A stretch of 64,000 nt of DNA from Candidatus Limnocylindrales bacterium (GCA_035559535.1 DATMBG010000012.1:225683-289682), one strand, 5' to 3'; positions 1 to 10,702 are shown, counted from the stretch's first letter. The notes: a model not told the origin generated them from the sequence alone. Numbers and translations are program-made.

Positions 1-771
1 CCAGAGGCGGCGGTGGATTTGGCGCGAATGGCAGGCTTATACCCTGCCGGAGTCATCTGTGGTATCCTCAATGATGATGGTACTGTAGCACGACTTCCCG
101 ACCTCATGGAGTTCCGGGCTCGACATCATCTTAAAATCATTACCATAGCAGATTTAATAAAATTTCGTGTAAAACAGGAACGGTTTGTGAGTCGGGTTGC
201 AACTCTTCAACTTCCTACCCCATATGGTACGTTCAAAGCGATCTGTTATCAAAACGAACTGGATCATCAACCCCATCTTGCTTTGGTTTATGGAGATATT
301 TTAGCGAAGGAAAGTACTCTGGTCAGGGTTCACTCTCAATGTTTGACGGGAGATGTGTTTGGATCGCAACGTTGTGATTGTGGTGAACAGCTACACACGG
401 CTATGCAGATGATTCAGCAAGAAGGGGCTGGCGTCCTGATCTATATGCAACAAGAAGGACGTGGTATTGGTTTGGCTAATAAGTTAAAGGCTTACGAACT
501 TCAAGATCAGGGGCGAGACACTGTAGAGGCCAATGAAGAGCTGGGTTTTAAGGCGGACCTACGAGATTATGGGATTGGCGCTCAAATGTTGGTTGATCTC
601 GGGGTAAAAAATATCCGTTTGATTACGAACAATCCGAGGAAAATTGTCGGTCTGGAAGGATACAATTTAAAAGTAGTCGAAAGAGTTCCCATTGAGATAA
701 AACCCTCTGCCTCTAACATAAAGTATTTAACAACTAAGCGAAAAAAGTTAGGGCACCTGCTGAATGTGTAA
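1..771 (+). CDS. ribBA: RibBA, 3' part: DHBP synthase tail plus complete GTP cyclohydrolase II
   Basis: The frame is open to base 1, so the gene begins upstream and only its last 256 codons are seen. The first ~50 residues match the end of 3,4-dihydroxy-2-butanone 4-phosphate synthase. The rest is GTP cyclohydrolase II, the first enzyme of riboflavin synthesis, which opens the GTP ring. Visible signatures are the zinc cysteines (HSQCLTGD, then QRCDCGEQL), the QQEGRGIGL loop and the C-terminal [13 protein letters not shown] fused enzyme usually has ~400 residues, which fits a missing N-terminal half. No ribH follows; the next gene is a protease after a hairpin spacer. Family call is firm. Confidence 0.92.
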   Translation, partial: PEAAVDLARMAGLYPAGVICGILNDDGTVARLPDLMEFRARHHLKIITIADLIKFRVKQERFVSRVATLQLPTPYGTFKAICYQNELDHQPHLALVYGDILAKESTLVRVHSQCLTGDVFGSQRCDCGEQLHTAMQMIQQEGAGVLIYMQQEGRGIGLANKLKAYELQDQGRDTVEANEELGFKADLRDYGIGAQMLVDLGVKNIRLITNNPRKIVGLEGYNLKVVERVPIEIKPSASNIKYLTTKRKKLGHLLNV

Positions 772-780
772 TACTAGTTA

Positions 781-870
781 CCGTTTACCATCTATCCGTT
801 ATCCTTTGTCAGATATCGGTCATTTAGAACCCCTAGCGAAGGATAAACGATAAGCGATAGCTGGCCGATG
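781..870. repeat. Word-hairpin island between ribBA and htrA
   Basis: The left arm around 792-808 (CTATCCGTTATCCTTTG) and the right arm at 837-860 are imperfect inverted copies built of the degenerate word TATCSKT. The left side holds tandem variants (TTTACCA, TATCCGT, TATCCTT); the complement of the right arm reads CTATCGCTTATCG and continues in the same way. It lies directly before the htrA ATG and leaves no visible ribosome-binding site. It may act as an attenuator or be only a dispersed repeat. Confidence 0.6.
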
Positions 871-874
871 ATCC

Positions 875-2020
875 ATGGCAAATGTTGGAAAAGTCGTTGT
901 AAGTTTGGCATTGATTTTCTCTCTCTATTCTATCTATAATAATCTGATCAAACCCTCTTGGTTAAGGAATGTTTCTGGTTCAGACAAGGGAAGTATATTC
1001 GAGACAGGAAACTTAAATCTCCATACGGCTCAACTGGAGACCATTTTTATAGAAATGGCTGAAAAAGCCAGTCCGGCAGTGGTAAATGTCAGAGGGGAGC
1101 GCCTTCAAGGAAAAAGCCTGGTGGATTATCTCCCCGACTGGGGGAAATTCTTCATGAACTGGTTGGATTCAAAACCATCCAACTGGGATAAGAAAAAATG
1201 GATTCTTCCCAGAAGTCAGGGGTCTGGGTTTATTATTAATCGGAAGGGCTACATCGTCACCAATTATCATGTAATCGAGGATGCCGATCGGATCGTTATC
1301 ACGCTTTTTGATAATAAAAAATTGACAGCTACCCTCATCGGGGCGGATTCGGAGACCGATCTGGCCCTTCTCAAGGTCAATGCTTTAGAAGAATTGCCGG
1401 TTTTATTTTTAGGAAACTCAAAGTCTGTAAGGGTTGGGGAATGGGTCGTAGCCATCGGGAATCCTTTTGGGCTCAGTCATAGTCTCACTGTGGGAGTTAT
1501 AAGTGGGACAGGGCGATCCATGGGGATCACAACCTATGAAGATTTTATTCAAACAGATGCCTCTATCAATTATGGTAACAGTGGAGGTCCCTTGCTCAAC
1601 ATTAAAGGGGAGGCTATCGGTATGAATACCGCCATTATTCCAGACAGTGAAGGGATTGGTTTTGCCATTCCGGCAAATATTATCCGAAAAGTCATTGATG
1701 ATATCGCTCAAAAAGGCCAGGTCATTCGAGGCTGGCTGGGGATCGAAATTCAATCGCTAACCCCTGAGCTGGCCGAAGCCTTCGAAGTCCCGGCTGAGGA
1801 CGGGGTTCTCATCAACCAGGTTTATCGAGGAAGCCCTGCTTACGAAGGGGGGCTGCAAAGAGGAGATATTATCGTTGAGTATGATCATCGAAAAGTCTCT
1901 TCCCCCAGGGAGTTAAAAAGTCTGGTGGCCAATACCCCCATCGGGGAAGTTGTTGAATTGGTGGTGAAAAGGGATAAAAACCTTCAAGTTGTCAAAGTAG
2001 TCGTCGGACAACGCTTGTAG
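875..2020 (+). CDS. HtrA/DegQ-family trypsin-like serine protease with PDZ domain
   Basis: An S1C protease of 381 residues, probably anchored in the inner membrane and acting in the periplasm on misfolded proteins. Residues 5-22 form a hydrophobic segment read as a signal anchor. The catalytic triad is visible as His132 (TNYHVIED), Asp162 (SETDLALL) and Ser236 (NYGNSGGPL). A single PDZ domain occupies about 275-375 (GWLGIEIQ, then GSPAYEGGLQRGDII). One PDZ and a membrane anchor resemble DegS-like or short HtrA proteins more than DegP, which has two PDZ domains. The start ATG follows a hairpin and has no good Shine-Dalgarno sequence, so the exact start is less certain than the family. Confidence 0.93.
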   Translation: MANVGKVVVSLALIFSLYSIYNNLIKPSWLRNVSGSDKGSIFETGNLNLHTAQLETIFIEMAEKASPAVVNVRGERLQGKSLVDYLPDWGKFFMNWLDSKPSNWDKKKWILPRSQGSGFIINRKGYIVTNYHVIEDADRIVITLFDNKKLTATLIGADSETDLALLKVNALEELPVLFLGNSKSVRVGEWVVAIGNPFGLSHSLTVGVISGTGRSMGITTYEDFIQTDASINYGNSGGPLLNIKGEAIGMNTAIIPDSEGIGFAIPANIIRKVIDDIAQKGQVIRGWLGIEIQSLTPELAEAFEVPAEDGVLINQVYRGSPAYEGGLQRGDIIVEYDHRKVSSPRELKSLVANTPIGEVVELVVKRDKNLQVVKVVVGQRL

Positions 2021-2024
2021 AAGG

Positions 2025-2245
2025 GAAGTGGAGACACGGACACGCGAGGTTTTCTTTCCATAGAGATGGAGAGGAGTATGGGAGTGTGGGGGTATGGGAG
2101 TATATTTGTGCTCTTACACTACACTTCCTCCCCACCTTCCCACTTCTATACCTCCATACTCCCATACCTCCCACACTTCCTTACTTCTCCCTATCTCTGC
2201 GTCCCTCAAGTCCCAGCGTTTCCATGTCCCTACATCCCTGCGTTT
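2025..2245. repeat. Word-hairpin island A (RTGGGAGT family) with outer arms of another word
   Basis: The inner left arm, 2068-2104, is purine-rich with units such as GTATGGGAGTGTGGGGG. The right arm, about 2120-2192, is its imperfect complement (CCATACTCCCATACCTCC). The outer arms use a second word: GGAGACACGGACACG near 2030-2045 and pyrimidine copies (TCTGCGTCCC, CCATGTCCC) at 2202-2240. Open frames run through the island into the next gene, giving a spurious 56-codon extension. Related islands are at 8409-8583, 47828-47902 and 52829-52938. Confidence 0.75.
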
Positions 2246-2253
2246 TAGACAAT

Positions 2254-2901
2254 ATGTCGTACTACCCCATCCACGTGGATCTAAGAGGTCGAAGATGCCT
2301 GGTTATAGGAGGGGGAAAAGTGGCCGAACGTAAAGTTCGGTCTCTGATAACCTGTCAAGCAGAAATAACCATCGTCAGTCCTGAAGTAACCATCGGATTG
2401 AAAGACCTGATCGAGAAGAAAAAGTTATTATACCTTCAAAAAAAATACCAGGAATCGGATTTAGACCAGGCCTTTTTGGTGATAGCCGCGACGGATCAGT
2501 CCGAAGTTAACAGACAGATCTATCGAGATGCCCTCCGTAGGAATCTTTTGGTTAATGTGGTGGACTCCCCCGAGTGCTGTAACTTTATTATGCCGGCTTT
2601 TGTTAAAAGGGGGGACCTCTTACTGAGTGTCTCTACAGGCGGGAAAAGTCCGGCTCTGGCCGGGAAAATTCGTAAAAAATGGGAGGATGAGTTTGGAGAA
2701 GAATATCAACTGTTTTTGGAAGTTCTGGGAGAATTGAGGGAAAAAATCCAGGGACACATTCAGGATCCTCTTCTCAGAAAAAAACTCATCCATCAAATTC
2801 TCGATTCGGATCTCCTGGATCTACTCAGACAGGGTGATTTCGAATCTGCCCACGAAAGAAAGTTAGCCTTGCTGAAAGAAATAGGACGCTATGAGGGATA
2901 A
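2254..2901 (+). CDS. Precorrin-2 dehydrogenase / sirohydrochlorin ferrochelatase (CysG N-terminal type)
   Basis: A 215-residue sirohaem-branch enzyme that oxidises precorrin-2 to sirohydrochlorin with NAD and may insert iron. The Rossmann motif VIGGGKVAERK lies at 18-28, and AATDQSEVN and STGGKSPALA are typical of the family. The frame is open upstream to 2086, but those 56 codons translate the RTGGGAGT island into low-complexity sequence. The ATG at 2254 (MSYYPIHVDL) is where family similarity begins. It overlaps the next gene, hemD, by 11 bases, a translationally coupled pair for tetrapyrrole synthesis. No methyltransferase domain is fused. Confidence 0.88.
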   Translation: MSYYPIHVDLRGRRCLVIGGGKVAERKVRSLITCQAEITIVSPEVTIGLKDLIEKKKLLYLQKKYQESDLDQAFLVIAATDQSEVNRQIYRDALRRNLLVNVVDSPECCNFIMPAFVKRGDLLLSVSTGGKSPALAGKIRKKWEDEFGEEYQLFLEVLGELREKIQGHIQDPLLRKKLIHQILDSDLLDLLRQGDFESAHERKLALLKEIGRYEG

Positions 2902-3679
2902 ATCTAGCCCGTTATTGGGAAAACGGATCTTAGTGACCAGGGCACAAGAACAGGCCGGTATGCTGGTTAAATTACTCGAGGAGCAGGGTGCAAAACCCCT
3001 GGAGTTTCCAGTTATCGAAATTGTGCCCCCGGCCAGTTGGGAAAAACTAGATCAGGCCATATCCCGGCTTGAAGATTACACCTGGCTTATCTTTACCAGT
3101 GTAAATGGGGTCAAATACTTTCTCCAACGTTTAACCTTCAACGGAAAAGATCTCCGGAATTTAAAAGATATCCGGATATGTACCATCGGTCCCGGAACTG
3201 CGGCTGCCCTGGAAAAACTGGGTATTCAGGTCCACTGGATTCCCGATGAATATCGGGCCGAGGCCATCGTGGCAGGCCTTGGAAAGGAGTTAATAGGCCG
3301 GCGTGTTTTGCTTCCTCGGGCCGAAATAGCCCGGGATCTGTTGCCAGAACAGCTTAAAAAGCTGGGGGTTGAAATCGAGGTCGTTACGGCTTATCGAACG
3401 ATTCAAGCCCCCTACTCTGCCGATCAAATCCGAGCGCTTTTGCAAGCTCAAGAGGTGGATATGATTACTTTCACAAGCTCATCGACAGTTAGGAACTTTC
3501 TAAATCTCTTCGAGGAAGGTGAAAGGATCGGGCTCCTTGGAAGGACCCTCCTGGCCTGTATCGGACCGATTACCGCCGAAACGGTGAGAAAATTCGGTCT
3601 TTCCCCCCATATTGTGGCTTCTGAATATACAATACCCGGATTAGTTCGGGCTATTGTAGAGTTTTACCGATCGGTTTAA
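2891..3679 (+). CDS. hemD: Uroporphyrinogen-III synthase
   Basis: 262 residues that cyclise hydroxymethylbilane to uroporphyrinogen III, the branch point of haem, sirohaem and cobalamin. The two-lobed family pattern is visible: GKRILVTRAQEQAG at the N-terminus, WLIFTSVNGVKYF around 73-85, a second-lobe region with LLPRAEIARDLLP, and DMITFTSSSTVRNF with ACIGPITAETVRKFG near the end. Sequence conservation in this family is low, but these elements are diagnostic together. It overlaps the precorrin-2 dehydrogenase gene, which uses a derivative of its product. hemA, hemB and hemC are not in the window. Confidence 0.87.
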   Translation: MRDKSSPLLGKRILVTRAQEQAGMLVKLLEEQGAKPLEFPVIEIVPPASWEKLDQAISRLEDYTWLIFTSVNGVKYFLQRLTFNGKDLRNLKDIRICTIGPGTAAALEKLGIQVHWIPDEYRAEAIVAGLGKELIGRRVLLPRAEIARDLLPEQLKKLGVEIEVVTAYRTIQAPYSADQIRALLQAQEVDMITFTSSSTVRNFLNLFEEGERIGLLGRTLLACIGPITAETVRKFGLSPHIVASEYTIPGLVRAIVEFYRSV

Positions 3680-3681
3680 AT

Positions 3682-4242
3682 ATGTCCGAGATACTTAAGA
3701 TAACCCCTCCTTTATCCGAGGAACTCCTTGCCCGGTTGAAAGCAGGAGATAAAGTATTGATCCAGGGGATTCTTTATGCAGCCCGTGATGCTGCGCACAA
3801 GCGGATGATGGAATTGATGGATAAGGGTGAAGAGCTTCCCATCGATCTACGCGGTCAAATTATTTACTATGTAGGTCCCACGCCTGAAAAACCCGGACAG
3901 GTCATAGGCTCGGCCGGACCTACGACCAGTTCTCGAATGGATCCTTATACCCCTCGACTCATCGCAGAGAAAGGTCTGAAGGGAACTATTGGAAAGGGAT
4001 GGCGTTCCCAGGAGGTTAAAGATGCCATGAAAACCTATAAGGCTGTTTACTTTGGAGCCATTGGAGGGGCCGGGGCCCTGATTGCCCGCACCATCAAGAA
4101 ATCTGAACTTGTAGCCTATGAAGACCTGGGTCCAGAAGCCGTCCGTCGACTGGAAGTAGAGGATTTTCCGGCTATTGTAATCAATGATATTTATGGAGGG
4201 GACTTATACGAGGAGGGAATAAAAAGATATACCAGGATTTGA
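3682..4242 (+). CDS. Class I fumarate hydratase/tartrate dehydratase beta subunit
   Basis: 186 residues matching the C-terminal (beta) part of iron-sulfur fumarase or tartrate dehydratase. Signatures include DLRGQIIYYVGPTP, GSAGPTTSSRMDPYTP and the Gly-rich FGAIGGAGALIART. In two-subunit enzymes the alpha subunit supplies the 4Fe-4S cluster and is usually encoded just upstream. Here the upstream gene is hemD, two bases away, so the partner must be elsewhere in the genome. Whether the substrate is fumarate or tartrate cannot be decided from this subunit alone. Confidence 0.85.
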   Translation: MSEILKITPPLSEELLARLKAGDKVLIQGILYAARDAAHKRMMELMDKGEELPIDLRGQIIYYVGPTPEKPGQVIGSAGPTTSSRMDPYTPRLIAEKGLKGTIGKGWRSQEVKDAMKTYKAVYFGAIGGAGALIARTIKKSELVAYEDLGPEAVRRLEVEDFPAIVINDIYGGDLYEEGIKRYTRI

Positions 4243-4314
4243 TTTAAGAAAGTATTCTACCACGTAGCCCTGCGCAGTTGTTAATACCTGATTAACGATT
4301 GTCCGGGATTAAGT

Positions 4315-5118
4315 ATGAATCTTCAAAACAAAGTCATTATAGTAACCGGAGGAGCCAACGGCATTGGGCGTGCGTTGTGTCGTCGCTTTGCAGCGGAAGG
4401 TGCGCGCGGCATTGTCGTGGCTGATTTAGACGGAGAAGGTGCGACCCAGGTAGCCGGGGAAATCAACGGTTTAGCTGTTATCACCGATGTAAGTATTGAG
4501 GCAGATATAATTCGTTTGGTTAAGCGGGCTGTAGAGACCTACGGACCCATTGATCTCTTCTGCTCCAATGCAGGAATTGCGGGAGCTTCGGGCGGTATAG
4601 AGGTTCCCAACGATGCCTGGCAGCGCATTTGGGAGGTAAACGTAATGGCCCATGTCTATGCAGCCCGAGCCGTTCTACCCGGCATGTTGGCGCTTGGAGG
4701 GGGTTATTTATTACAAACCATCTCCGCAGCCGGTTTACTAACCCATATCGAGGCAGCTCCTTACTCCGTTACCAAACATGCTGCCCTTGCCTTTGCCGAG
4801 TGGTTGGCAATTGTTTATGGCGATGCCGGTATCAAGGTTTCTTGCCTGTGTCCCCAAGGGGTTCGTACCAGGATGTTGCTCGGCGAAGATGGAAAAAGGG
4901 AAAGCTTTTTATTGGAAGGGGCCCTGGAGCCGGAAGAGGTGGCCGAAGTCGTTGTCAGAGGTTTAGCCGAAGAACGCTTCCTCATTCTTCCACATCCTGA
5001 AGTTGCCGAATACTTCCGTCGTAAAGCCAATGACTATGATCGTTGGATCCGAGGGATGCGCCAACTTAAAACGAAGATCCGCAAGGAAACCTCAGAGGGG
5101 GGAGAGGAGGCGAGTTAG
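4315..5118 (+). CDS. SDR family NAD(P)-dependent oxidoreductase
   Basis: A classical short-chain dehydrogenase/reductase of 267 residues. The cofactor motif TGGANGIG is at 11-18, NAG at 85-87, and the catalytic set Asn110, Ser137, Tyr150 and Lys154 (YSVTK) is complete. Asp37 at the end of the second strand (VVADLDG) favours NAD(H) over NADP(H). The substrate is unknown. It is followed 120 bases downstream by an acyl-CoA synthetase on the same strand, which suggests fatty or aromatic acid metabolism but does not prove it. Confidence 0.88.
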   Translation: MNLQNKVIIVTGGANGIGRALCRRFAAEGARGIVVADLDGEGATQVAGEINGLAVITDVSIEADIIRLVKRAVETYGPIDLFCSNAGIAGASGGIEVPNDAWQRIWEVNVMAHVYAARAVLPGMLALGGGYLLQTISAAGLLTHIEAAPYSVTKHAALAFAEWLAIVYGDAGIKVSCLCPQGVRTRMLLGEDGKRESFLLEGALEPEEVAEVVVRGLAEERFLILPHPEVAEYFRRKANDYDRWIRGMRQLKTKIRKETSEGGEEAS

Positions 5119-5237
5119 CCAAAACTGATCCGGTTATGCCCGGTTGCCGATGGACGATTTGTTTACAGGATCCGGGCAGACTTATCCAGGGTTACCTGCT
5201 ACCTTTGAACCGGAAGACCCTATAAGGAGAAAACCTC

Positions 5238-6779
5238 ATGCCTTTTATAAGCTTGACAAGAATGATGGAGTGCCTGGCCCGGGATTATCCTGACAAGTTG
5301 GCTCTGGTTTGTGAAGATCGAAGGTTGACCTATGGAGAGCTTAATGATCGGATTAACCGACTGGCCCATGCCCTTTTAGATAAGGGAATTCAAAAAGGGG
5401 ATAAGGTAGCCGTGCTGAATTCCAATGGTGTGGAAATGATTGAAAGTATCTATGCGGTGCTGAAAACGGGTGGTGTGCTGGTTCTTTTAAATTCCATGGT
5501 GAAAGGAGAATCCCTCAGGCTCATGTTAGACGACTCAGATAGCGTTGCACTGATTTGTGGCGAAGCTTTCACCCGGGAAGTGGATTCTTTGAAGGCAGGA
5601 CTTCCCAAGATTCAGCCGGATCACTACATTTGTACCGGATCTGCTGAGGTTCCAGGGTATATTTCCTATTCGCATATTATGGAAACCTGTTCGGGAAAAA
5701 ATCCTGAAATTCCCATCTTTCCAGAAGATTTGTTTAATGTTATTTACTCCTCCGGCACAACGGGACTTCCCAAGGGGATCGTTCATAGTCACGATCATCG
5801 CTGCCTTTTCGTTTGGACGTATATGAGGGAGTTTATCATCCACTTTGAAAGTGTGATCTGTAACTCGACCCCTCTTTATCACAACGGTTCCTGGGTTTTT
5901 GTTCTTCCGGCCCTGTTTGTGGGTGCAACGGTTGTCATCATGAAGAAGTTTCATCCTAAAGGATTTCTGGAGCTAGTGGAGAAAGAAAAGGTGACCCATG
6001 CGTATCTGGTTCCTACCCAGTATATTGCCTTGATGGAATATCCTGAATTTCATTCCTATGATAAGAGTTCTCTGGAGGTTCTTCTTTCCCTGGCTGCTCC
6101 CTTGTCCAGAAAAACCAAGGAAGATATTTTAAGTAACTTTTCCTGTCGCTTCTTCGAAATGTACGGGGTAACCGAAGGTTTTTCAACGATCTTAAAGCCT
6201 GGGGATCAGCGGAGGAAACCGGGTTCTGTGGGGAAGGCCACATTAGGAAGTGAGCTGCGGGTGGTAGATGACCATATGAAAGATGTGCCTGTAGGGGAGG
6301 TTGGGGAGATTGTAGGGCGGGGAACTTTAACCCCCTTGGGGTATTACAAAAAACCCGAGCTTACAGCCCAGACTATTGTAGAAGGCTGGCTTCGAACCGG
6401 TGATCTGGGAAGGTTAGATGAGGAAGGTTATCTGTACCTGGTAGGTCGAAAGAAAGATATGATCCTATCGGGTGGAGTGAATATCTATCCTGAGGATATC
6501 GAAGAAGTTATGATGCGCCATCCTAAGATCTTGGAAGTCAGTGTGTTTGGAGTTCCCCATGAGAAGTGGGGAGAGACTCCCTGGGCTGCGGTTGTTTTAA
6601 AAGAAGGTCAAGAAGCAACCCAGGAGGAGATTTTAGAGTGGACGAATTCCCGACTTGCCCGATATCAGAGGATCAGTGGGGTAGACTTTATGAAAGAGCT
6701 ACCCCGTAACCCTGCCGGTAAAGTACTTAAAAGAGAACTTCGGGCTCCTTATTGGAAAGGCCTGGAAAGGGAAATTTAG
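5238..6779 (+). CDS. Class I adenylate-forming acyl-CoA synthetase
   Basis: 513 residues of the ANL superfamily that activate a carboxylic acid with ATP and load it on CoA. The P-loop-like motif YSSGTTGLPKG is at 170-180. Then follow YGVTEG, the hinge region RTGDLGRLDEEGYLYLVGRKKD, the GGVNIYPEDIEE segment and a C-terminal NPAGKVLKREL whose lysine is the expected adenylation residue. The start is supported by AAGGAG about eight bases before the ATG. Length and motifs fit medium/long-chain acyl or aryl acid CoA ligases; the chain specificity cannot be read. Confidence 0.9.
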   Translation: MPFISLTRMMECLARDYPDKLALVCEDRRLTYGELNDRINRLAHALLDKGIQKGDKVAVLNSNGVEMIESIYAVLKTGGVLVLLNSMVKGESLRLMLDDSDSVALICGEAFTREVDSLKAGLPKIQPDHYICTGSAEVPGYISYSHIMETCSGKNPEIPIFPEDLFNVIYSSGTTGLPKGIVHSHDHRCLFVWTYMREFIIHFESVICNSTPLYHNGSWVFVLPALFVGATVVIMKKFHPKGFLELVEKEKVTHAYLVPTQYIALMEYPEFHSYDKSSLEVLLSLAAPLSRKTKEDILSNFSCRFFEMYGVTEGFSTILKPGDQRRKPGSVGKATLGSELRVVDDHMKDVPVGEVGEIVGRGTLTPLGYYKKPELTAQTIVEGWLRTGDLGRLDEEGYLYLVGRKKDMILSGGVNIYPEDIEEVMMRHPKILEVSVFGVPHEKWGETPWAAVVLKEGQEATQEEILEWTNSRLARYQRISGVDFMKELPRNPAGKVLKRELRAPYWKGLEREI

Positions 6780-6793
6780 ATTTTCCAGGAACC

Positions 6794-8575
<1,782 letters not shown>

Positions 8576-8583
<8 letters not shown>

Positions 8584-9304
8584 CCCGAAGTCTTTTTATA
8601 ACTTCCTTCAAGTCCTCGGGTGTATCGACTCCAATGGATTCATACTCAGTTTCAATGACTTTAATTTTAAAACCGTTTTCCAAAGCTCGCAATTGTTCAA
8701 GTTCTTCAGCCTGCTCCAGAAAGGTCGGTTGAAGTGAGGCGAACTTTAAGATGAATTCCCTGCGATATGCATATAAGCCGATATGTCGATAATGAACCCT
8801 ATATTCTTCTCTTCGAAAATAAGGAATGGGAGAGCGAGAAAAATAAAGAGCCATATCGTTAAGGTCCGTTACCACTTTTACCACATGAGGGTTTTTAAGC
8901 TCCTCGAAGCTCTTAATCTTATGCTTGAGGGTCCCCATCGGGATTTCGGGATCTTCCAGTAGAGGTCGTACAACCTGATCAATCATATTCGGTTCGATTA
9001 AAGGTTCATCTCCTTGAACATTGATGAAGATATCCGAAGGATCTTCACGGGCAACTTCAGCGAGACGATCGGTCCCAGACCGATGGGTTTTAGATGTCAT
9101 AATGGCTTCCCCCTTAAAGTTTAAAACAACTTTCAAGATGCGTTCATCGTCCGTTGCAACAACAACCCGCTGGGGTAAGGAAGCCTTCTGGACCCTTTCA
9201 TACACGTGTTGAATCATCGGCTTACCGCAAATATCGGCCAGAACCTTTCCAGGAAACCGGGATGAATGATATCTCGCTGGAATAACGGCAGTAATTTTTT
9301 TCAT
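8576..9304 (-). CDS. kdsB: 3-deoxy-manno-octulosonate cytidylyltransferase
   Basis: 242 residues that activate Kdo as CMP-Kdo for the inner core of lipopolysaccharide. The N-terminus has the nucleotidyltransferase motif [50 protein letters not shown] and the ending [11 protein letters not shown] are characteristic of KdsB. Length is normal. It is upstream of pyrG, which supplies its CTP. Its presence is the strongest argument for an LPS-bearing outer membrane. Confidence 0.95.
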
Positions 9305-9401
9305 TAATCGTAACTCTTTTTTTAATATGCAGCCGTCGATCTAAACAAAGATCGTCCATGCTGAATAAGTAAGATAAGATAGATACCTGAAACCCCGGAA
9401 G

Positions 9402-9429
9402 GTAGGGACGACCGGCCGGTCGCCCGTAT
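9402..9429. repeat. REP-like palindrome
   Basis: A perfect 14-bp palindrome, CGACCGGCCGGTCG at 9409-9422, sits in longer imperfect arms (GGTAGGGA on the left, CCCGTA on the right). Similar short GC-rich palindromes are common dispersed intergenic elements in many bacteria. It lies in the gap between kdsB and the SRPBCC gene. A smaller hairpin (CGATCT, six bases, AGATCG) lies near 9334-9351 in the same gap. Confidence 0.6.
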
Positions 9430-9502
9430 TTAATTATTTTAAAAATTATAGGGTTTATAATCCTCTAAGTCAAGAATAAAAGCTCGGAGAGTAACTATAA
9501 CA

Positions 9503-9782
9503 ATTTAGTAGGTGTCACTTTTTCTGTCTGAACCCCCCATCCCCCCTCCCTTACAAGGGCAGGTTTTTTGGGCCTAACCCCTCCGACTCCCCTTCCCTCG
9601 TAGAGAAGGGGAGAGTTGGGACTCAGGTTATCCCCAAGTTCCCCCTTCCCGGCGCAGGAAGGGGGTTAGGTTAGAAAAAACCTACCCCTAAAAGCCCCCC
9701 TCCAGGGGGGACTGACACAGAGTTGCTGCTGCTGAATCCCCCTTGGAGGGGCAGAGGGTGTTTCTTTTTCCACCTACTAAAT
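9503..9782. mobile_element. MITE-like element with 12-bp perfect terminal inverted repeats
   Basis: ATTTAGTAGGTG at 9503-9514 and its exact complement CACCTACTAAAT at 9771-9782 bound a 280-bp non-coding block. The interior is a chain of pyrimidine/purine hairpins, for example CCCCCCTCC with GGGGGG near 9700, CCCCTTCC with GGAAGGGG near 9645-9665, and GGCCTAACCCC paired with GGGGGTTAGG. No transposase frame is present, so it would be a non-autonomous element. I see no clear target-site duplication beside it. Confidence 0.5.
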
Positions 9783-9817
9783 GGATACGGATACGATCGG
9801 AGAGAGGGGTGTTAATT

Positions 9818-9859
9818 TACCATTGTACGGGTTAGCGGCCGCTAACCCGTACAATGGTA
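9818..9859. repeat. Perfect 42-bp palindrome
   Basis: The 21 bases 9818-9838 are the exact reverse complement of 9839-9859, with no spacer at all. The centre is AGCGGCCGCT and each arm ends in TACCATTGTACGG or its complement. It lies 36 bp from the end of the MITE-like element. A perfect palindrome without a loop can extrude as a cruciform and is normally unstable, so its survival or recent origin is notable. It has no T-run and does not look like a standard terminator. Confidence 0.8.
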
Positions 9860-9981
9860 GATCATTCCCCTTGTATGGCCCCGGCGAGGCAATCTGTTTA
9901 GAGCAGGGAAAACAAAAGGATCTTCGGTATCCATTTAACGGACACCCCTGCGGCCTGGAGAAATAAGAAGCAAGAAGGCGC

Positions 9982-10440
9982 TCAGATCTCTCTGGAGTCT
10001 TCAAAAGCTTTTCGCGTAACCTCGTGGCGATACGCGAACATTTTCTGGAGTCGGGGCCTGATCAGGAACGACGCAACCACGTTGCTTATGACCCCACCGG
10101 GAAGTGTATATTCGATTTCATCTCGGAGGAGGGTTCCCCCCTCCGTGGGTTGGAAAAGATGCCGATGGTACCAGGATTTGAAGGGCCCCTGGAGCTGCTT
10201 GTCGGCAAATAGTTTATTCTTCTCATATTCGACATGTTCAATAACCCATCGAAACGAAACAAAACCCAGCGTAACCAATAAAACAACTTGCTGGCCCACT
10301 TCAAGGGTAGAGGCTCGTTTTAAGATTTCCACTTTTTCCCAGGGAGGGATCAAACGTTGCAAAAAATCCGGCTTTTCATAAAGAGCAAAGACTTTCTCTA
10401 CCGGAGCCGGAATAAAACTTTCTTGGATGAATTTGGGCAT
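9982..10440 (-). CDS. SRPBCC (START/polyketide-cyclase-like) family protein
   Basis: 152 residues in the helix-grip SRPBCC fold, which binds hydrophobic ligands in a deep cavity. The start FIQESFIPAPVEKVFALYEKP is the typical first strand and helix; GGTLLRDEIEYTLPGG and the C-terminal helix RPRLQKMFAYRHEVTRKAFE complete the fold. Cyclase/dehydrase-type proteins and cell-division inhibitor relatives of this size share this pattern. The ATG at 10440 is preferred over a TTG two codons upstream. No ligand or partner can be inferred. Confidence 0.75.
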   Translation of the reverse strand: MPKFIQESFIPAPVEKVFALYEKPDFLQRLIPPWEKVEILKRASTLEVGQQVVLLVTLGFVSFRWVIEHVEYEKNKLFADKQLQGPFKSWYHRHLFQPTEGGTLLRDEIEYTLPGGVISNVVASFLIRPRLQKMFAYRHEVTRKAFEDSREI

Positions 10441-10672
10441 AACCAAACTCGTATAGACCCTTCTTTTAGCAGAGGTCCGATGAGTTGAAAATCAAGGTAT
10501 AAAACTCATCAAGATATAAAAATTAAGTCGAATGAGGATCATTGTCAAATAAAATAAAAGCCGTAGTCTTTCCCTGTATAGGATTTTCACCCTTACTTCG
10601 TTCCTGAACTTTAACCCGAGAACGAGAAAACAGGATTGTGAGCCTAAATATTATATGGAGGTGTAATTTACG
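10441..10672. other. Non-coding divergent spacer, left part
   Basis: AT-rich sequence between the divergent SRPBCC and ferredoxin genes. I see no credible gene, no RNA gene and no strong hairpin here. It should contain the promoter for the leftward SRPBCC gene, but I cannot assign a convincing pair of boxes. Confidence 0.4.
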
Positions 10673-10673
10673 G

Positions 10674-10702
10674 TTGACTTATCTATATTTGCCTCCTAAA
10701 TT
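10674..10702 (+). promoter_or_regulatory. Candidate sigma70-type promoter for the ferredoxin gene
   Basis: TTGACT at 10674-10679 and TAAATT at 10697-10702 are separated by 17 bases. The match is five of six for -35 and four of six for -10. It lies about 90 bases before the ferredoxin ATG, which has a strong Shine-Dalgarno sequence, GAGGAGG, at 10777-10783. Confidence 0.45.

Noticed and set aside
2086-2253. 56-codon N-terminal extension of the precorrin-2 dehydrogenase
   Set aside because: It translates only the repeat island; the family homology begins at 2254.
9777-10004. Two opposite open frames of 61 and 75 codons over the 42-bp palindrome
   Set aside because: They arise from the palindrome and adjacent repeats and show no family similarity.
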